64,000 bases of DNA from DAIDKA01 sp035485475 (GTDB taxonomy: Bacteria; Pseudomonadota; Gammaproteobacteria; Steroidobacterales; Steroidobacteraceae): assembly GCA_035485475.1 (NCBI GenBank), contig DATHOA010000185.1, positions 1-64,000 on the forward strand, given 5' to 3'. Each line of letters begins with the position of its first letter. Position 1 is the stretch's first letter. Under the pieces are notes generated by a model, which was given only the letters and a program-made list of their open reading frames with translations, had not been told where the DNA came from and ran no database searches. Below, in pieces: positions 25,090-33,648 of this stretch. The position numbers and the translations under genes are program-made.

Positions 25090-27854
25090 TTGGATGTAGG
25101 TTCCGCCGGGTGCGGCCTGCGCACCGCGTAAAGTTCCATCTCCGCTTTGTTGCGGTTCGGAACCGCGAAATCGACGACGTCAAAATCGCACTCGCGCAAC
25201 AGCGCAACGATCCGTTCGCGCCCGAAATTGTGGAGATTCTCGATCTGCGTCCAGAAGGGATTGACGGTCGCGGCATCGAGCAGTTTCCAGCTCGAGGACT
25301 GCATGTCGGGCAGGCCGACGACCAGCACGCCTGCGGGCGGCAGTATCCGCGCCGCCTTCAACAAGGCGGCGCGCACGTCGGGAATCTGTTGCAGAAGGCC
25401 CATCATGGACAGCACGCGGGGTGAGAGTTCGAAGCGCAGCGTCGTGAAGTCCGCGTTCACGGCGTTGAAGCCCAGTTGCTGTATCTGCGCAACGACCTCG
25501 GCTGCGGTGTCCAGGCCGATGGCGGCGAACCCGAAGTCCGAGGCCGCCAACACCAGCGAGCCGTCGCCTGTCCCGACATCCACCCACACCGGCCTGTCGG
25601 GCCCCTCGATGACGCTGCGGTAGCCGCCCAGCAGCGCCACGACTTTCTCCACCACCGCAGTCCAACCGGGCCGTCCGGCTTCCATGGCCGCCGCCAGGTC
25701 CGCCGGTGCCTGCACGCGGCGCTTGCGCCCGATTTCATTCAGACCCGCCGCAGTCCAGTGGTGCCGGCTGTGCACATGCGCGCACGTCGGGCAGCGCATC
25801 CACTCGATCGAGGGCGGCAGCGGCTCATGCCACTGCGCGTGCGTGGTGCAGTTGGCGAACCCCAGCGTCACGCTGGCGCCCCCGCACAGGGGGCATGCCG
25901 GAAAGGCGGCCTGCAATGCGGAGACGCGCCCGACGAATTGCGGCGCGTCGGCTCGCGGCTGCACCGGTCCTTGGTCCGGCACATCGATATGTTCGAGCGG
26001 CAGACCGCTGCGCTGCCGCGCAACCATCATTTCTATCGCTGCTTCGAAGTCGCGCGTCAGGCGCGCGGTATCGAACAGCGGCGTGTTCAGGCGGTTGGCG
26101 CTCACCCGGGCGCGCAGCTCACAGCGGTATGCGGCATCGGTGCCGATGCGCCTGGCGATCCGTACCATGTCGTCATGATCGGCACCCACCAGTTCCGGCA
26201 GGTTCATCGCGTTGAGCAGGCTTTCGCTGACCCGCGAGGCGAAGTGCCGGCCTTTGGCGGTGATCACCGGAACACCGGCCCAGAGCGCATCCGAGGTGGT
26301 GGTATGGCCGTTGCACACCAGGGTATCGAGGACGGCATCGGCAAGCTGCAAACGCGCCAGGTGATCGTTGGGCGCCGCAAACGGCGCGAAGATCAGCCGT
26401 CCCGGTTCAATGCCGGCCAGTTGTGCATGGCGTGACACGTTCGCGACTGCGGCCTCGCTTTGGCCCAGCAGCCACAGCACGCTGTCCGGCACTTGCTCCA
26501 GTATCCGCATCCACACGGCGAAGCTGGCGCGATCCACCTTGTAGGACTGGTTGAAGGCGCCGAACACGACCCGATCCTCCGGCAGACCATGCATGGCCCG
26601 CCCGTTTGGTGTGGGCGGGGCAAAGCGCTTGCGATCGTTGCACTGATAGGTGTGCGGCAGACGGCAGAACTTCTCCGTATACCACCGTGCACTGCTGTCC
26701 GGCGTCACGTACCGGTCCGAGACGATGTAGTCGATGTCAGGGCAGGCCGCACTGCCCGGGAAGCCCAGATATGCCGCCTGCAGCGGCGCCGGTCTGCAGG
26801 CCACGATGCCCGAGCGGCCCCCACCCGTGTACAGCTTCAGATCAAAGAGTATGTCCAGCCGATCCGCCGCGATGCGCGTCGCGGCCTGCCGGTCGCTCAT
26901 GGTGTGGATCGGAACGAGGTGTTCGACGGCATTGAGAAAGCGCTGCCGGTATTCGGAGATATCCGGGCCGGTATAGTCGTAGGCGAACACTTCAAACCGC
27001 TCACGGTCGTGGTGTTCGAGCAGACCCGCCATCAGGTGCATCGTCGCATGATTGCGAAAGTCGCAGGACACATAACCGACGCGAATGCGCCCTCCCGGGG
27101 CGCGGGCTGCGCTCGGGCCGATCGGCTCGGGCCGCCCCACCATGCGTTCGAGATAGGCACGCGTGACTCCGAGGTTGCGAGCCTCGTCTGCGCACCAGGT
27201 TACATGGGTCAGGGGAAACTCCTGGGGTGCGCTGAAATTTCCCTGGTCATACCAGGCGCCGATCTTCTGCTGCAGTGATTCGATCCACTCCCACTCGCAG
27301 GTGAAGCGCGCCGGCACCAGGGCGGCGCCGATCGTCGCGGGGTCCTGCGGAGCCAGCTGCACGATCCTTTTGAAGGCGTTCGATGATTCCTCGTAGAGAT
27401 CGTTACCCTGCAGCAGCAAAGCTGCGCGCGACAGCAGCGTGGGGTTGGCGCTGATCGTCAACTGGCGACGGGCGAACTCGATGCCGTCGCGATGACGGTT
27501 GCCATTGAAAAGTGCCGTGATCAGGGCGTCCAGGATATCTTCGCTGTCGGGAGATTCCTCGAGCGCCTTCAACAGGCAGCGCACGGCCTCGTCGGTGGCG
27601 CGTTCCGCACTCAGCAGCACGCCGGCTGCCAGCCAGTTGCGGGCGCCTGCGCCCTTTTCACCGGCTTGTTTGAACGCCTCGATGGCTTCCGCGCCGCGCC
27701 CCGCGAGCCGCAACGCCTCCGCGCGCAGCGACAGCACGCCCGGGTGTCCCGGCAGCTGGGTGTGAAGTCGGTCAAGTTCGAGCAGCGCGTCGGCGGCCCG
27801 CCCCCCGTTCATCTGCTCCAGCAGTACTACCAGATGGCTCGGCTGAATGGTCAT
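25086..27854 (-). CDS. OGT-like (GT41) glycosyltransferase fused to a methyltransferase
   Basis: A 922-aa protein from the ATG at 27854. Order: TPR-like helices (about 10-205; RLAGRGAEAIEAFKQAGEK and similar), then an O-GlcNAc-transferase/SPINDLY-type GT41 domain (about 250-630). That domain includes IRVGYVSCDFRNHATMHLMA, LQAAYLGFPGSAACPDIDYI, VVFGAFNQSYKVD and GHTTTSDALWAGVPVIT. A Cys-rich insert follows (CPLCGG, CPTCAH, likely zinc ribbon, about 690-740) and then a class I methyltransferase (about 790-900; VWVDVGTGDGSLVLAA). GT41 enzymes attach sugars to Ser/Thr of proteins. Its position just after the flagellin, fliD and fliS genes suggests modification of filament proteins; the target is inference. 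An upstream start at 27929 would add 25 unlikely residues. Confidence 0.82.
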   Translation of the reverse strand: MTIQPSHLVVLLEQMNGGRAADALLELDRLHTQLPGHPGVLSLRAEALRLAGRGAEAIEAFKQAGEKGAGARNWLAAGVLLSAERATDEAVRCLLKALEESPDSEDILDALITALFNGNRHRDGIEFARRQLTISANPTLLSRAALLLQGNDLYEESSNAFKRIVQLAPQDPATIGAALVPARFTCEWEWIESLQQKIGAWYDQGNFSAPQEFPLTHVTWCADEARNLGVTRAYLERMVGRPEPIGPSAARAPGGRIRVGYVSCDFRNHATMHLMAGLLEHHDRERFEVFAYDYTGPDISEYRQRFLNAVEHLVPIHTMSDRQAATRIAADRLDILFDLKLYTGGGRSGIVACRPAPLQAAYLGFPGSAACPDIDYIVSDRYVTPDSSARWYTEKFCRLPHTYQCNDRKRFAPPTPNGRAMHGLPEDRVVFGAFNQSYKVDRASFAVWMRILEQVPDSVLWLLGQSEAAVANVSRHAQLAGIEPGRLIFAPFAAPNDHLARLQLADAVLDTLVCNGHTTTSDALWAGVPVITAKGRHFASRVSESLLNAMNLPELVGADHDDMVRIARRIGTDAAYRCELRARVSANRLNTPLFDTARLTRDFEAAIEMMVARQRSGLPLEHIDVPDQGPVQPRADAPQFVGRVSALQAAFPACPLCGGASVTLGFANCTTHAQWHEPLPPSIEWMRCPTCAHVHSRHHWTAAGLNEIGRKRRVQAPADLAAAMEAGRPGWTAVVEKVVALLGGYRSVIEGPDRPVWVDVGTGDGSLVLAASDFGFAAIGLDTAAEVVAQIQQLGFNAVNADFTTLRFELSPRVLSMMGLLQQIPDVRAALLKAARILPPAGVLVVGLPDMQSSSWKLLDAATVNPFWTQIENLHNFGRERIVALLRECDFDVVDFAVPNRNKAEMELYAVRRPHPAEPTSK

Positions 27855-27944
27855 TGGCGGCTCAAGAGAGAATTTGACATTGTTGCTGCGGGGCAGTTTA
27901 ACAATGTCACCAGCCGGCAAATAGCACACAGCTCACAGTGTTGT

Positions 27945-27991
27945 CCCCCGAAAGAGGGGGAACCCACCATCGATTCTTGGTCGATGGTGGG
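27945..27991 (-). terminator. Double hairpin between the repeat protein and the OGT-like gene
   Basis: Two hairpins follow the repeat-protein stop on the minus strand: an 11-bp perfect stem (27963-27973 with 27981-27991) and a 5-bp C/G stem (27945-27949 with 27956-27960). There is no long T-run, so they may terminate partly or protect the upstream mRNA, giving different levels of the repeat protein and the glycosyltransferases. Confidence 0.6.
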
Positions 27992-28010
27992 CCGGCCTCA
28001 GCGGGATGAT

Positions 28011-28781
28011 TTATACCGTCAGATACTGGATCTGCGAGGTTGCCAGCTCGCCTACCAGCGCGGACACCTGGCTGTATGTCAGGGCAGCCAGCTGTGTGCT
28101 GCTCAGCAGCTGGGCTTGTGCGGTCGCCAGGTTGCTGATCTGGGCGGTGGTGAGGGCGGAGATGTCCTTGGCGGAGATCGCATTCAGGTTCACCGAGCTC
28201 AGCCCGTTCAAGGTGGCGGTCGCCAAACCGGTGACACCACCGGCCGTGAGTGCACCCAGCTGCAAGCTGGTGATGTTGGTGCCCAGGGCGGCAACCTGTA
28301 CCGAGGTGAAGGCGGCGACGACCTTGGTGGAGATGCTCGCCAGGGTCGCAGTGCTCACGGCGGCCACGGCCGCCAGGGCGGTGGTGGTCAGGCCCGAAGC
28401 CTGGGTGGCGGCGAGGTGGCCGATCTGGGTGGCCGACAGACTGCTGGCCAGGGTGGCAACCTGGGAAGTCGTCAAAGCCTGCACCTGCAAGCTGCCCAAG
28501 TCCTGTATTTGGACGGATGACAGCGCGCTCACCTGAGCGTTCGTCAGGTGCGGAACATCCGCAGCCGAAAGATTGCTGATCTCGCCGGCGAGGGCGGTGA
28601 TTGCCGCCGTGCTGATATATGCGACGTCGGCGACGGATATCGCCGCGACCTGGACCGAACTCAGTCCCGCCGCCTGGGCAGCACTCAGAGCATTGATGTC
28701 GGATGTTGCCAGCGAACTGATCTGCTTGGCTGTCAGCGCACTAACCTGAGCCACGGACATCGACGAGATTATGGAGCTCAT
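28011..28781 (-). CDS. Octapeptide-repeat protein in the late flagellar region
   Basis: A 256-aa protein built almost entirely of about 27-30 imperfect eight-residue units with consensus [ST]-x-x-Q-[VI]-x-x-L, for example TNAQVSAL, SSVQIQDL, TTAQISNL. It has no Cys, Trp or Arg, three Lys and seven acidic residues, and is very rich in Ser, Thr, Ala and Leu. No signal peptide or membrane segment is evident, so if it leaves the cell the flagellar export route is possible. The regular period suggests a solenoid or extended helical structure. It lies between fliS and the OGT-like gene and is preceded by a sigma-28-like promoter, suggesting late flagellar expression. I do not recognise a named family and its function is unknown. 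Its Ser/Thr richness makes it a conceivable glycosylation target. Confidence 0.8.
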   Translation of the reverse strand: MSSIISSMSVAQVSALTAKQISSLATSDINALSAAQAAGLSSVQVAAISVADVAYISTAAITALAGEISNLSAADVPHLTNAQVSALSSVQIQDLGSLQVQALTTSQVATLASSLSATQIGHLAATQASGLTTTALAAVAAVSTATLASISTKVVAAFTSVQVAALGTNITSLQLGALTAGGVTGLATATLNGLSSVNLNAISAKDISALTTAQISNLATAQAQLLSSTQLAALTYSQVSALVGELATSQIQYLTV

Positions 28782-28874
28782 GACTTCCCTTTAGACAAAT
28801 TCGAGGCGGCTGTCCGCGATCACCGTTACGTCAAATCCGAAGCCGGAATAAAGGCCGCGCCTCGTCTGGCATCC

Positions 28875-28901
28875 TCATCGGCAGCGTGACCTGAATCCTT
28901 G
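28875..28901 (-). promoter_or_regulatory. Sigma-28 promoter candidate for the octapeptide-repeat gene
   Basis: On the minus strand, CAAGGATT, an 11-nt spacer and GCCGATGA (28875-28882) match the FliA consensus TAAAGTTT-N11-GCCGATAA at 5 of 8 and 7 of 8 positions. The predicted leader is roughly 87 nt. The rest of 28782-28951 shows no gene. Confidence 0.5.
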
Positions 28902-28951
28902 AGGCAATCCGGGCACTGATTCCGGAGTGGGTTGCAAAAGGGTGATGAGGG

Positions 28952-29383
28952 TCACAGGGGTTGCGCGCGGCCTGACATATCCGGCTGCCGCACCTGTGGG
29001 CCGATTTCGACCCAGGCACTACGGATGTTGCCGAGCAGCCCGAGCACCTCGGTAATGAGGCCGACGTCGTTATTGAGATTGGCCAGCAGCAACTGCCGGG
29101 TGATGTACCCGTACAAAGCGCTCAGATTCTGTGCCAGCGATCCGCCTTCAGCAAAATTGAGGGTGCCGCGCAGCTCTGCAATCAGGATCACGCAACTGTG
29201 CAGCAGCTTGGCCTTGCGCACGGTCTCGCCGCGCTCGATGCAGCCGCGGGCACTGAGCATGCGCTCGGTCGCCGCATCCAGGAGCATCTGCACCAGGCGG
29301 TGCGGATCGGCACTGGCGACACTGCCGTGGACCGATACGCTGTTATAAGTCGCTAGTCCGGAATTCCGCCCATAGGCACTCAC
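28952..29383 (-). CDS. fliS: Flagellar export chaperone FliS
   Basis: A 143-aa helical cytosolic chaperone that binds the flagellin C-terminus and prevents early polymerisation before export. The typical opening YNSVSVHGSVASADPHRLVQMLLDAA and the helices LNFAEGGSLAQNLSALYGYI and TEVLGLLGNIRSAWVEI identify it. It follows fliD by 80 nt on the same strand, the usual fliD-fliS order, and is probably co-transcribed with it; no separate promoter is evident in the gap. Confidence 0.93.
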   Translation of the reverse strand: MSAYGRNSGLATYNSVSVHGSVASADPHRLVQMLLDAATERMLSARGCIERGETVRKAKLLHSCVILIAELRGTLNFAEGGSLAQNLSALYGYITRQLLLANLNNDVGLITEVLGLLGNIRSAWVEIGPQVRQPDMSGRAQPL

Positions 29384-29463
29384 ATCAACGCTCCGTCACT
29401 TCCCATTACCGTGGAGATTTAACGGCCGCCCGAGGGCGGACTTGAGCGCGGGCGCCCCGGCGG

Positions 29464-30903
29464 TTAACCGTTGGGCGTGGCCTGCACCTGGGGCAGGCTG
29501 GCGAAGGCCTGGGTCAGGTATGCCGAGGTCGTCTGCAGCGAGGACAACAGGGTATTCAGCGCGGAATACTGCTGGGTCAGGCTGGCCGAGAGCGCCGCCA
29601 TCTGGGCGTTGAGCGCCGTGGTCTGCTTGCTCAGGGAGTTTTCCTGCGTCACCAGGGTCTGGCTGTCGGTGGCGATCGCGCCGTTGGCGGCCAGGGCCGT
29701 GGTTATCTGCGAGTTCAGATTGGCCGCGACACCGTTCGTGCCGCTGAACAGTGAACTGACGGCACTGAAGTTGGTGGCCAGCGCGGTCGACAGAGTGTTC
29801 TGGTTGAGGCTCAGCGTGCCGTCGCTGTTGGTCGTGATGCCGACGCTGGCCAGGGAATTGTAGGTGGACGAGCCGGTATTGACGACGCTGTAGAGCGCGC
29901 TCTGGATCTGATTCTTGATGCCGGTGAGCAGCGCATTGCCCATCATCGGGCCGGCGGTGCCGCTCGCCGCATCGTAGCCGCCGAGCGAGGAAAATGAGCC
30001 CGCCAGGGTGTTGTAGGCGGAGACAAAGGCGCTGATGTTGCTCTCGATGGTCGAGGTGTCGGTGCTGACGGTCAGCGTGACCGGACCGGTGGCGGTGGTC
30101 AGCCCTGTCAGATCCAGCGTCACGCCGCTCAGCGCGCTGGTCACGGTATTGTTCGGGCTGGTTTCCGCAACGCCGGCAATACTGAAGCTGGCGTCCTGGG
30201 CCTTCGACTGCACGGTGTAGTTCGTCGTGGCCGTGCTGCTGTAGGTGAGGGCCGCCAGGGCGTTGCCGGCGTCGGTCTCGCTGACCTGGATGGTGTTGGC
30301 GGCGCCGCTTTGCGTCGAGGACAGCAACAGTTGGGCGCCGCTACTGCCCTGAAGCACGGTCGCCGTGATCCCCGGATTGCCGCTGGCGGAGTTGATCGCG
30401 GCGGCGATGCCATCGAGGGAGTCGTTGCCGCTGGTGATGGCGACGTTGAAGTTGGTGCCCCCGAGGCTGACCTGCAGGGTGCCCGTGCCGATGGTGGTCG
30501 TGCCATCGCCGAAGGACGACTTCGACAGCAACTGCTGGGCCTGGGCCAGCGCCGATACGGTCACGTTGTACGTGCCGACGGGAGCGCCGGAGCCCACCGT
30601 GGCGGTGAATACGGTCGTGTTGCTGCTGGTGGCCGCCTGCGCGTTGAAGGCGCTTGGCGCGTCGAGTGCGCTCAGCGAAGATTGGAAGGTCGACAGGGCG
30701 CTCTTGAGGGTACCCAGCGAGGAGATCTGCGTGGTGACTGCCTGAGTCTGGGTGGTGATGAGGGCTTGCTGCGGCGCCTGCGTAGCCGCGACCAGCTGCG
30801 ACACCAGTGAACTGACGTTGATCACCGAGCCGCCGGCAGCTGCAGCGCTGGAACTGCTGGCGATCGAAACCGGAGCCGTGCCGGTGGCGCTGGTGGTGCT
30901 CAT
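29464..30903 (-). CDS. fliD: Flagellar filament cap FliD (HAP2)
   Basis: A 479-aa secreted cap protein that promotes flagellin polymerisation at the filament tip. The N-terminus (INVSSLVSQLVAATQAPQQ) and C-terminal coiled coil (LVTQENSLSKQTTALNAQMAAL, QYSALNTLLSSLQTTSAYLTQ) are the conserved export and assembly regions. The centre is Ser/Thr/Gly-rich variable sequence (about 60-400). It lacks a signal peptide, as expected for flagellar type III export. It sits downstream of fliC with a 122-nt gap containing a hairpin (30961-30984) but no clear promoter. Confidence 0.94.
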   Translation of the reverse strand: MSTTSATGTAPVSIASSSSAAAAGGSVINVSSLVSQLVAATQAPQQALITTQTQAVTTQISSLGTLKSALSTFQSSLSALDAPSAFNAQAATSSNTTVFTATVGSGAPVGTYNVTVSALAQAQQLLSKSSFGDGTTTIGTGTLQVSLGGTNFNVAITSGNDSLDGIAAAINSASGNPGITATVLQGSSGAQLLLSSTQSGAANTIQVSETDAGNALAALTYSSTATTNYTVQSKAQDASFSIAGVAETSPNNTVTSALSGVTLDLTGLTTATGPVTLTVSTDTSTIESNISAFVSAYNTLAGSFSSLGGYDAASGTAGPMMGNALLTGIKNQIQSALYSVVNTGSSTYNSLASVGITTNSDGTLSLNQNTLSTALATNFSAVSSLFSGTNGVAANLNSQITTALAANGAIATDSQTLVTQENSLSKQTTALNAQMAALSASLTQQYSALNTLLSSLQTTSAYLTQAFASLPQVQATPNG

Positions 30904-30960
30904 CGCGGACTACCTCTGTGATCGATTGCGGGTCCAGGGCCGGTTGCGGAAACGGCGGCG

Positions 30961-30984
30961 GGCGGACGCCTTCCGGCATCCGCC
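30961..30984 (-). terminator. Hairpin between fliC and fliD
   Basis: GGCGGA-C-GCC, loop TTCC, GGC-A-TCCGCC: nine paired bases with one mismatch, 42 nt after the fliC stop on the minus strand. It lacks a T-run, so it is more likely a partial terminator or 3' stabiliser that lets flagellin mRNA exceed fliD mRNA. Confidence 0.45.
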
Positions 30985-31025
30985 CCATCCGTCCAGGATC
31001 ATCTGCAACCCGTGGACCGTCACCG

Positions 31026-32312
31026 TTACGGCAGCTTCTGCAGAAGCGTCAGAATGTTCTGCGGAATGGTGTTGGCCTGGGCCACCATCGCGGTGCTGGC
31101 CTGCTGCAGGATCTGTGCTTTCGACAGGTTCGACGTGGCTGCGGCGTAATCCGTGTCCACGATCGCGCTCTTGGCGGCCGTCAGGTTGGTCGAATCGGTG
31201 TTCAGGCCCGAGATGGCGGCCTGGAACCGGTTCTGATAGGCGCCCAGATCCGCGCCCGACGTGGCGAGCTGCTGCAGCGCGTTGTCGACGGAGATCAGCA
31301 CCAGGTTCGACTGGTCGACCGTGGTGACACCAAGATTGGAGAGCGTGCTGGCACCGGTCGTGCTGCCCGTCGGAGGGGCGGCGGCGGCGCCTACCGAACC
31401 GAGGGCGTACGAACCAGCGAGGCCCAGCTCAGCCGCACTCTCGGTGTCCGTACCACCGGCGGCAGCCGTGCCGTCGGTCACCGTAACGGCAACCGTCTGC
31501 GCGGCGGCGTTGGAGCTGCTGAGGTTGATGGCGCCGCTGCTGTCGACCGTGGCCACGATTCCGTAGCTTGAGCCGAGAGCCTGATTGATCGCCGAGGCCA
31601 TGTTCGCCAGGTCCGTCGACTGGGTGCCGGTCAGGGTGACCGTGCCCGCATTGACGGTGATGGCGGTGGGGGTGGGGTTCGTGGCTGAGGCCGCCGGCGT
31701 GACCGAAAGACTCACGGAGACCTGGTCGCCGTTGTTGGCGGCAGGAGTCAGCGTGTAGGCCGCGCCGCCCGCTCCACCGGAGCCCGTGGTGTAGATGTTG
31801 CCAATGGCGCTGGTCGCGGCACTGGAAATCGAGGTGACGCTGAGGATCTGACCGGCGTTGGCGCCAATCTGGAAGTCCGCGCCCTGGAAGCTGCCGTCGA
31901 GCAGGTTCACGCCGTTGAACTGCGTGGTGGCGGCGACGTTGTTGATGTCGGCGGCCAGCTGCGTGAACTGCGCGTTCAGGTCCGCACGATCCTGGGAACT
32001 GTTGGTGGCGTTGAGGGATTCCACGGCCAGGTCGCGCATGGTCTGCAGGTCAGTGGTGACCTCGGACAGCGCACCCGAGGCGGTCTGCGCCAGGGAGACA
32101 CCGTCGTTGGCGTTCTGCGCGGCCTGGTTCAGGCCGTTGATCTGCGAGGTCATACCCTGGGAAATGGCGTAGCCGGCGGCATCATCCGCGGCGGTGTTGA
32201 TGCGCAGTCCCGAGGACAGCTGCTGCAGGGCCGACGCCAGCTGGGTGCCCGATGAGCTCAGGCTGTTCTGCGCGACCATCGAGTCGATATTGGTATTCAG
32301 TACAAGAGACAT
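31026..32312 (-). CDS. fliC: Flagellin
   Basis: A 428-aa filament subunit. The conserved N-terminal D0/D1 (VLNTNIDSMVAQNSLSSS, LSSGLRINTAADDAAGYAI, about 1-160) and C-terminal D1/D0 (about 335-428, LVLISVDNALQQLATSGADL, ending NILTLLQKLP) flank a Gly/Ala/Thr/Ser-rich surface domain of about 175 residues. Only one flagellin gene is seen in the window. AAGGAG precedes the ATG. Expression is from a sigma-28 promoter at 32376-32402, with a hairpin in the leader. The surface domain is Ser/Thr-rich and could be the glycosylated part. Confidence 0.95.
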   Translation of the reverse strand: MSLVLNTNIDSMVAQNSLSSSGTQLASALQQLSSGLRINTAADDAAGYAISQGMTSQINGLNQAAQNANDGVSLAQTASGALSEVTTDLQTMRDLAVESLNATNSSQDRADLNAQFTQLAADINNVAATTQFNGVNLLDGSFQGADFQIGANAGQILSVTSISSAATSAIGNIYTTGSGGAGGAAYTLTPAANNGDQVSVSLSVTPAASATNPTPTAITVNAGTVTLTGTQSTDLANMASAINQALGSSYGIVATVDSSGAINLSSSNAAAQTVAVTVTDGTAAAGGTDTESAAELGLAGSYALGSVGAAAAPPTGSTTGASTLSNLGVTTVDQSNLVLISVDNALQQLATSGADLGAYQNRFQAAISGLNTDSTNLTAAKSAIVDTDYAAATSNLSKAQILQQASTAMVAQANTIPQNILTLLQKLP

Positions 32313-32342
32313 GATCAGAAACTCCTTTTGCTGGTATCGGCC

Positions 32343-32360
32343 AGCGGCCCTTAAGCCGCT
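32343..32360 (-). promoter_or_regulatory. 5'-leader hairpin of flagellin mRNA
   Basis: AGCGGC-ccttaa-GCCGCT, a 6-bp perfect stem lying within the first roughly 25 nt of the predicted flagellin transcript and about 30 nt before the start codon. It does not cover the SD (AAGGAG). A stabilising 5' stem-loop is a likely role. Confidence 0.4.
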
Positions 32361-32375
32361 ATCCGTTCAGGATGT

Positions 32376-32402
32376 GTATCGGTTGACCAGCGGGGAACTT
32401 GA
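32376..32402 (-). promoter_or_regulatory. Sigma-28 promoter of fliC
   Basis: On the minus strand, TCAAGTTC - 11 nt - ACCGATAC, against the consensus TAAAGTTT-N11-GCCGATAA. The core AAGTT and CCGATA are intact and the spacing is exact. Predicted start near 32369, giving a leader of about 57 nt. fliA and two anti-sigma genes are in this window. Confidence 0.75.
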
Positions 32403-32453
32403 GGCCTTTCGGCTGGCAGGACGTGAACCCTGTCACGCATTTCGTGTCACGGT

Positions 32454-33644
32454 TCACTGCAGGTAATTGAACAGAGACAGCTTGGCAATGGACGCATACG
32501 ATTCCTGAGCCGCCTGCAGCGCGAGTTCTTCGGTGGACAGCTGGGTGGTTGCCGCCGTGTAGTCCGTGCCCTGCAGTTTGGTGACGGAAGCCGTCATGGT
32601 CGTCTGCTGGCTCTGGGCGGTGGTGTTCGCGGCCGTGATGGCATTGATGCGCGCACCGACCGAGGCACTGACCTCGCCGAAATTGTTGACCGCTGCATCG
32701 ATCTGTTCCAGTGCAGTGCCCACTTGCGTTGAGATCTGCGCCGAACTCAGATTGGGATTGTTCAACGTCGTGATCAGGGCGGAGAGCGTATTGAACGCGC
32801 TGGAGGTGCCGGCGGGCGCCACGGTGAAGGTGTCGCCGGCGGCCGGTGTCCCGGTCACGGTGGTGCTGATGCCATTGAAGGCAATTGAGCCGGGGCTGGT
32901 AAAGGTGCCGGTGGTCACGGTAGCACCGGCGCTGTTGGTGACCGTGTAATCGGTCGGATCGCTGAAGGTGATGGTGTAGGTGTCCGGTGGGACCCACTGC
33001 GCGGCGTTGGTCACCGTGCCCGCATCGATGGTGGCGGTGCCGGTATTGCTGGCGCCCACCGCGGTGGTGAAGGTGCCATTGCCAGCAGGAATATTCATAA
33101 AGACGTTGGAGCCCGCATCGCTGCTGGAGACGCGCTGATTGGGACTGATCTGTACCTGGCTGACGCTGCTCGAACCGTTGTACGCCACGGAGCTACCGGA
33201 CTGCGCGAAGGGCTGCGTGGTGCTGGCCTCCCCTGCGAACATGTAATTGCCATTGGCGTCGGTGCTGTTCGCGGTGCTGACCAGCTGCGTCAGCAGCTGC
33301 TGGAGCTGGGTGGAGATGTCCTGGCGCTGCGACGGGGTCAACGCGGCATTGTTGGCCTCCACCGCCAGATCGCGTGCGCTCTGCATCACGTTCGTGGCAT
33401 CGCTCAGTGACTGCTCCTCGAGCGTCAGGTTGGAGTTCAAAGCGCTGCCGTTCGTCTGATATTGCTGCGAGGCGGAGATCTGCACGTTCAGCTGATTCAC
33501 TTGCGCCATGGCGGCCGGATTGTCCGAGGCGCTCTGCAGGGCGATGCCGGTCGACAGTTCCTGTTGCGTCTGGGAGATTTCCGATTCCAGCGTCTGCATC
33601 TGCTGGGAAGCATTATCCTGAAAACCTAGAGTTGAGACTCGCAT
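32454..33644 (-). CDS. flgL: Flagellar hook-filament junction protein FlgL (HAP3)
   Basis: A 396-aa junction protein between FlgK and the filament. The N-terminus RVSTLGFQDNASQQMQTLES and the segment LQSASDNPAAMAQVNQL are flagellin-like D0/D1. The C-terminal helix ends YASIAKLSLFNYLQ, as usual. The middle (about 170-300) is a variable beta-rich domain. It is the last gene of the flgBCDEFGHIJKL operon and lies 4 nt after flgK. The flagellin promoter starts right after its stop. Confidence 0.93.
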   Translation of the reverse strand: MRVSTLGFQDNASQQMQTLESEISQTQQELSTGIALQSASDNPAAMAQVNQLNVQISASQQYQTNGSALNSNLTLEEQSLSDATNVMQSARDLAVEANNAALTPSQRQDISTQLQQLLTQLVSTANSTDANGNYMFAGEASTTQPFAQSGSSVAYNGSSSVSQVQISPNQRVSSSDAGSNVFMNIPAGNGTFTTAVGASNTGTATIDAGTVTNAAQWVPPDTYTITFSDPTDYTVTNSAGATVTTGTFTSPGSIAFNGISTTVTGTPAAGDTFTVAPAGTSSAFNTLSALITTLNNPNLSSAQISTQVGTALEQIDAAVNNFGEVSASVGARINAITAANTTAQSQQTTMTASVTKLQGTDYTAATTQLSTEELALQAAQESYASIAKLSLFNYLQ

Positions 33645-33648
33645 AGCG

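Noticed and set aside
28011..28781. The DNA of the octapeptide-repeat gene as a CRISPR or tandem DNA repeat
   Set aside because: The repetition is at protein level; codons vary between units, there are no identical DNA repeats with unique spacers, and the frame is open throughout.
32343..32383. A second sigma-28 promoter nearer to fliC (using the GCCGATAC at about 32333)
   Set aside because: The -10-like box lacks a -35 partner at 11 nt; the upstream element at 32376-32402 has the right spacing.
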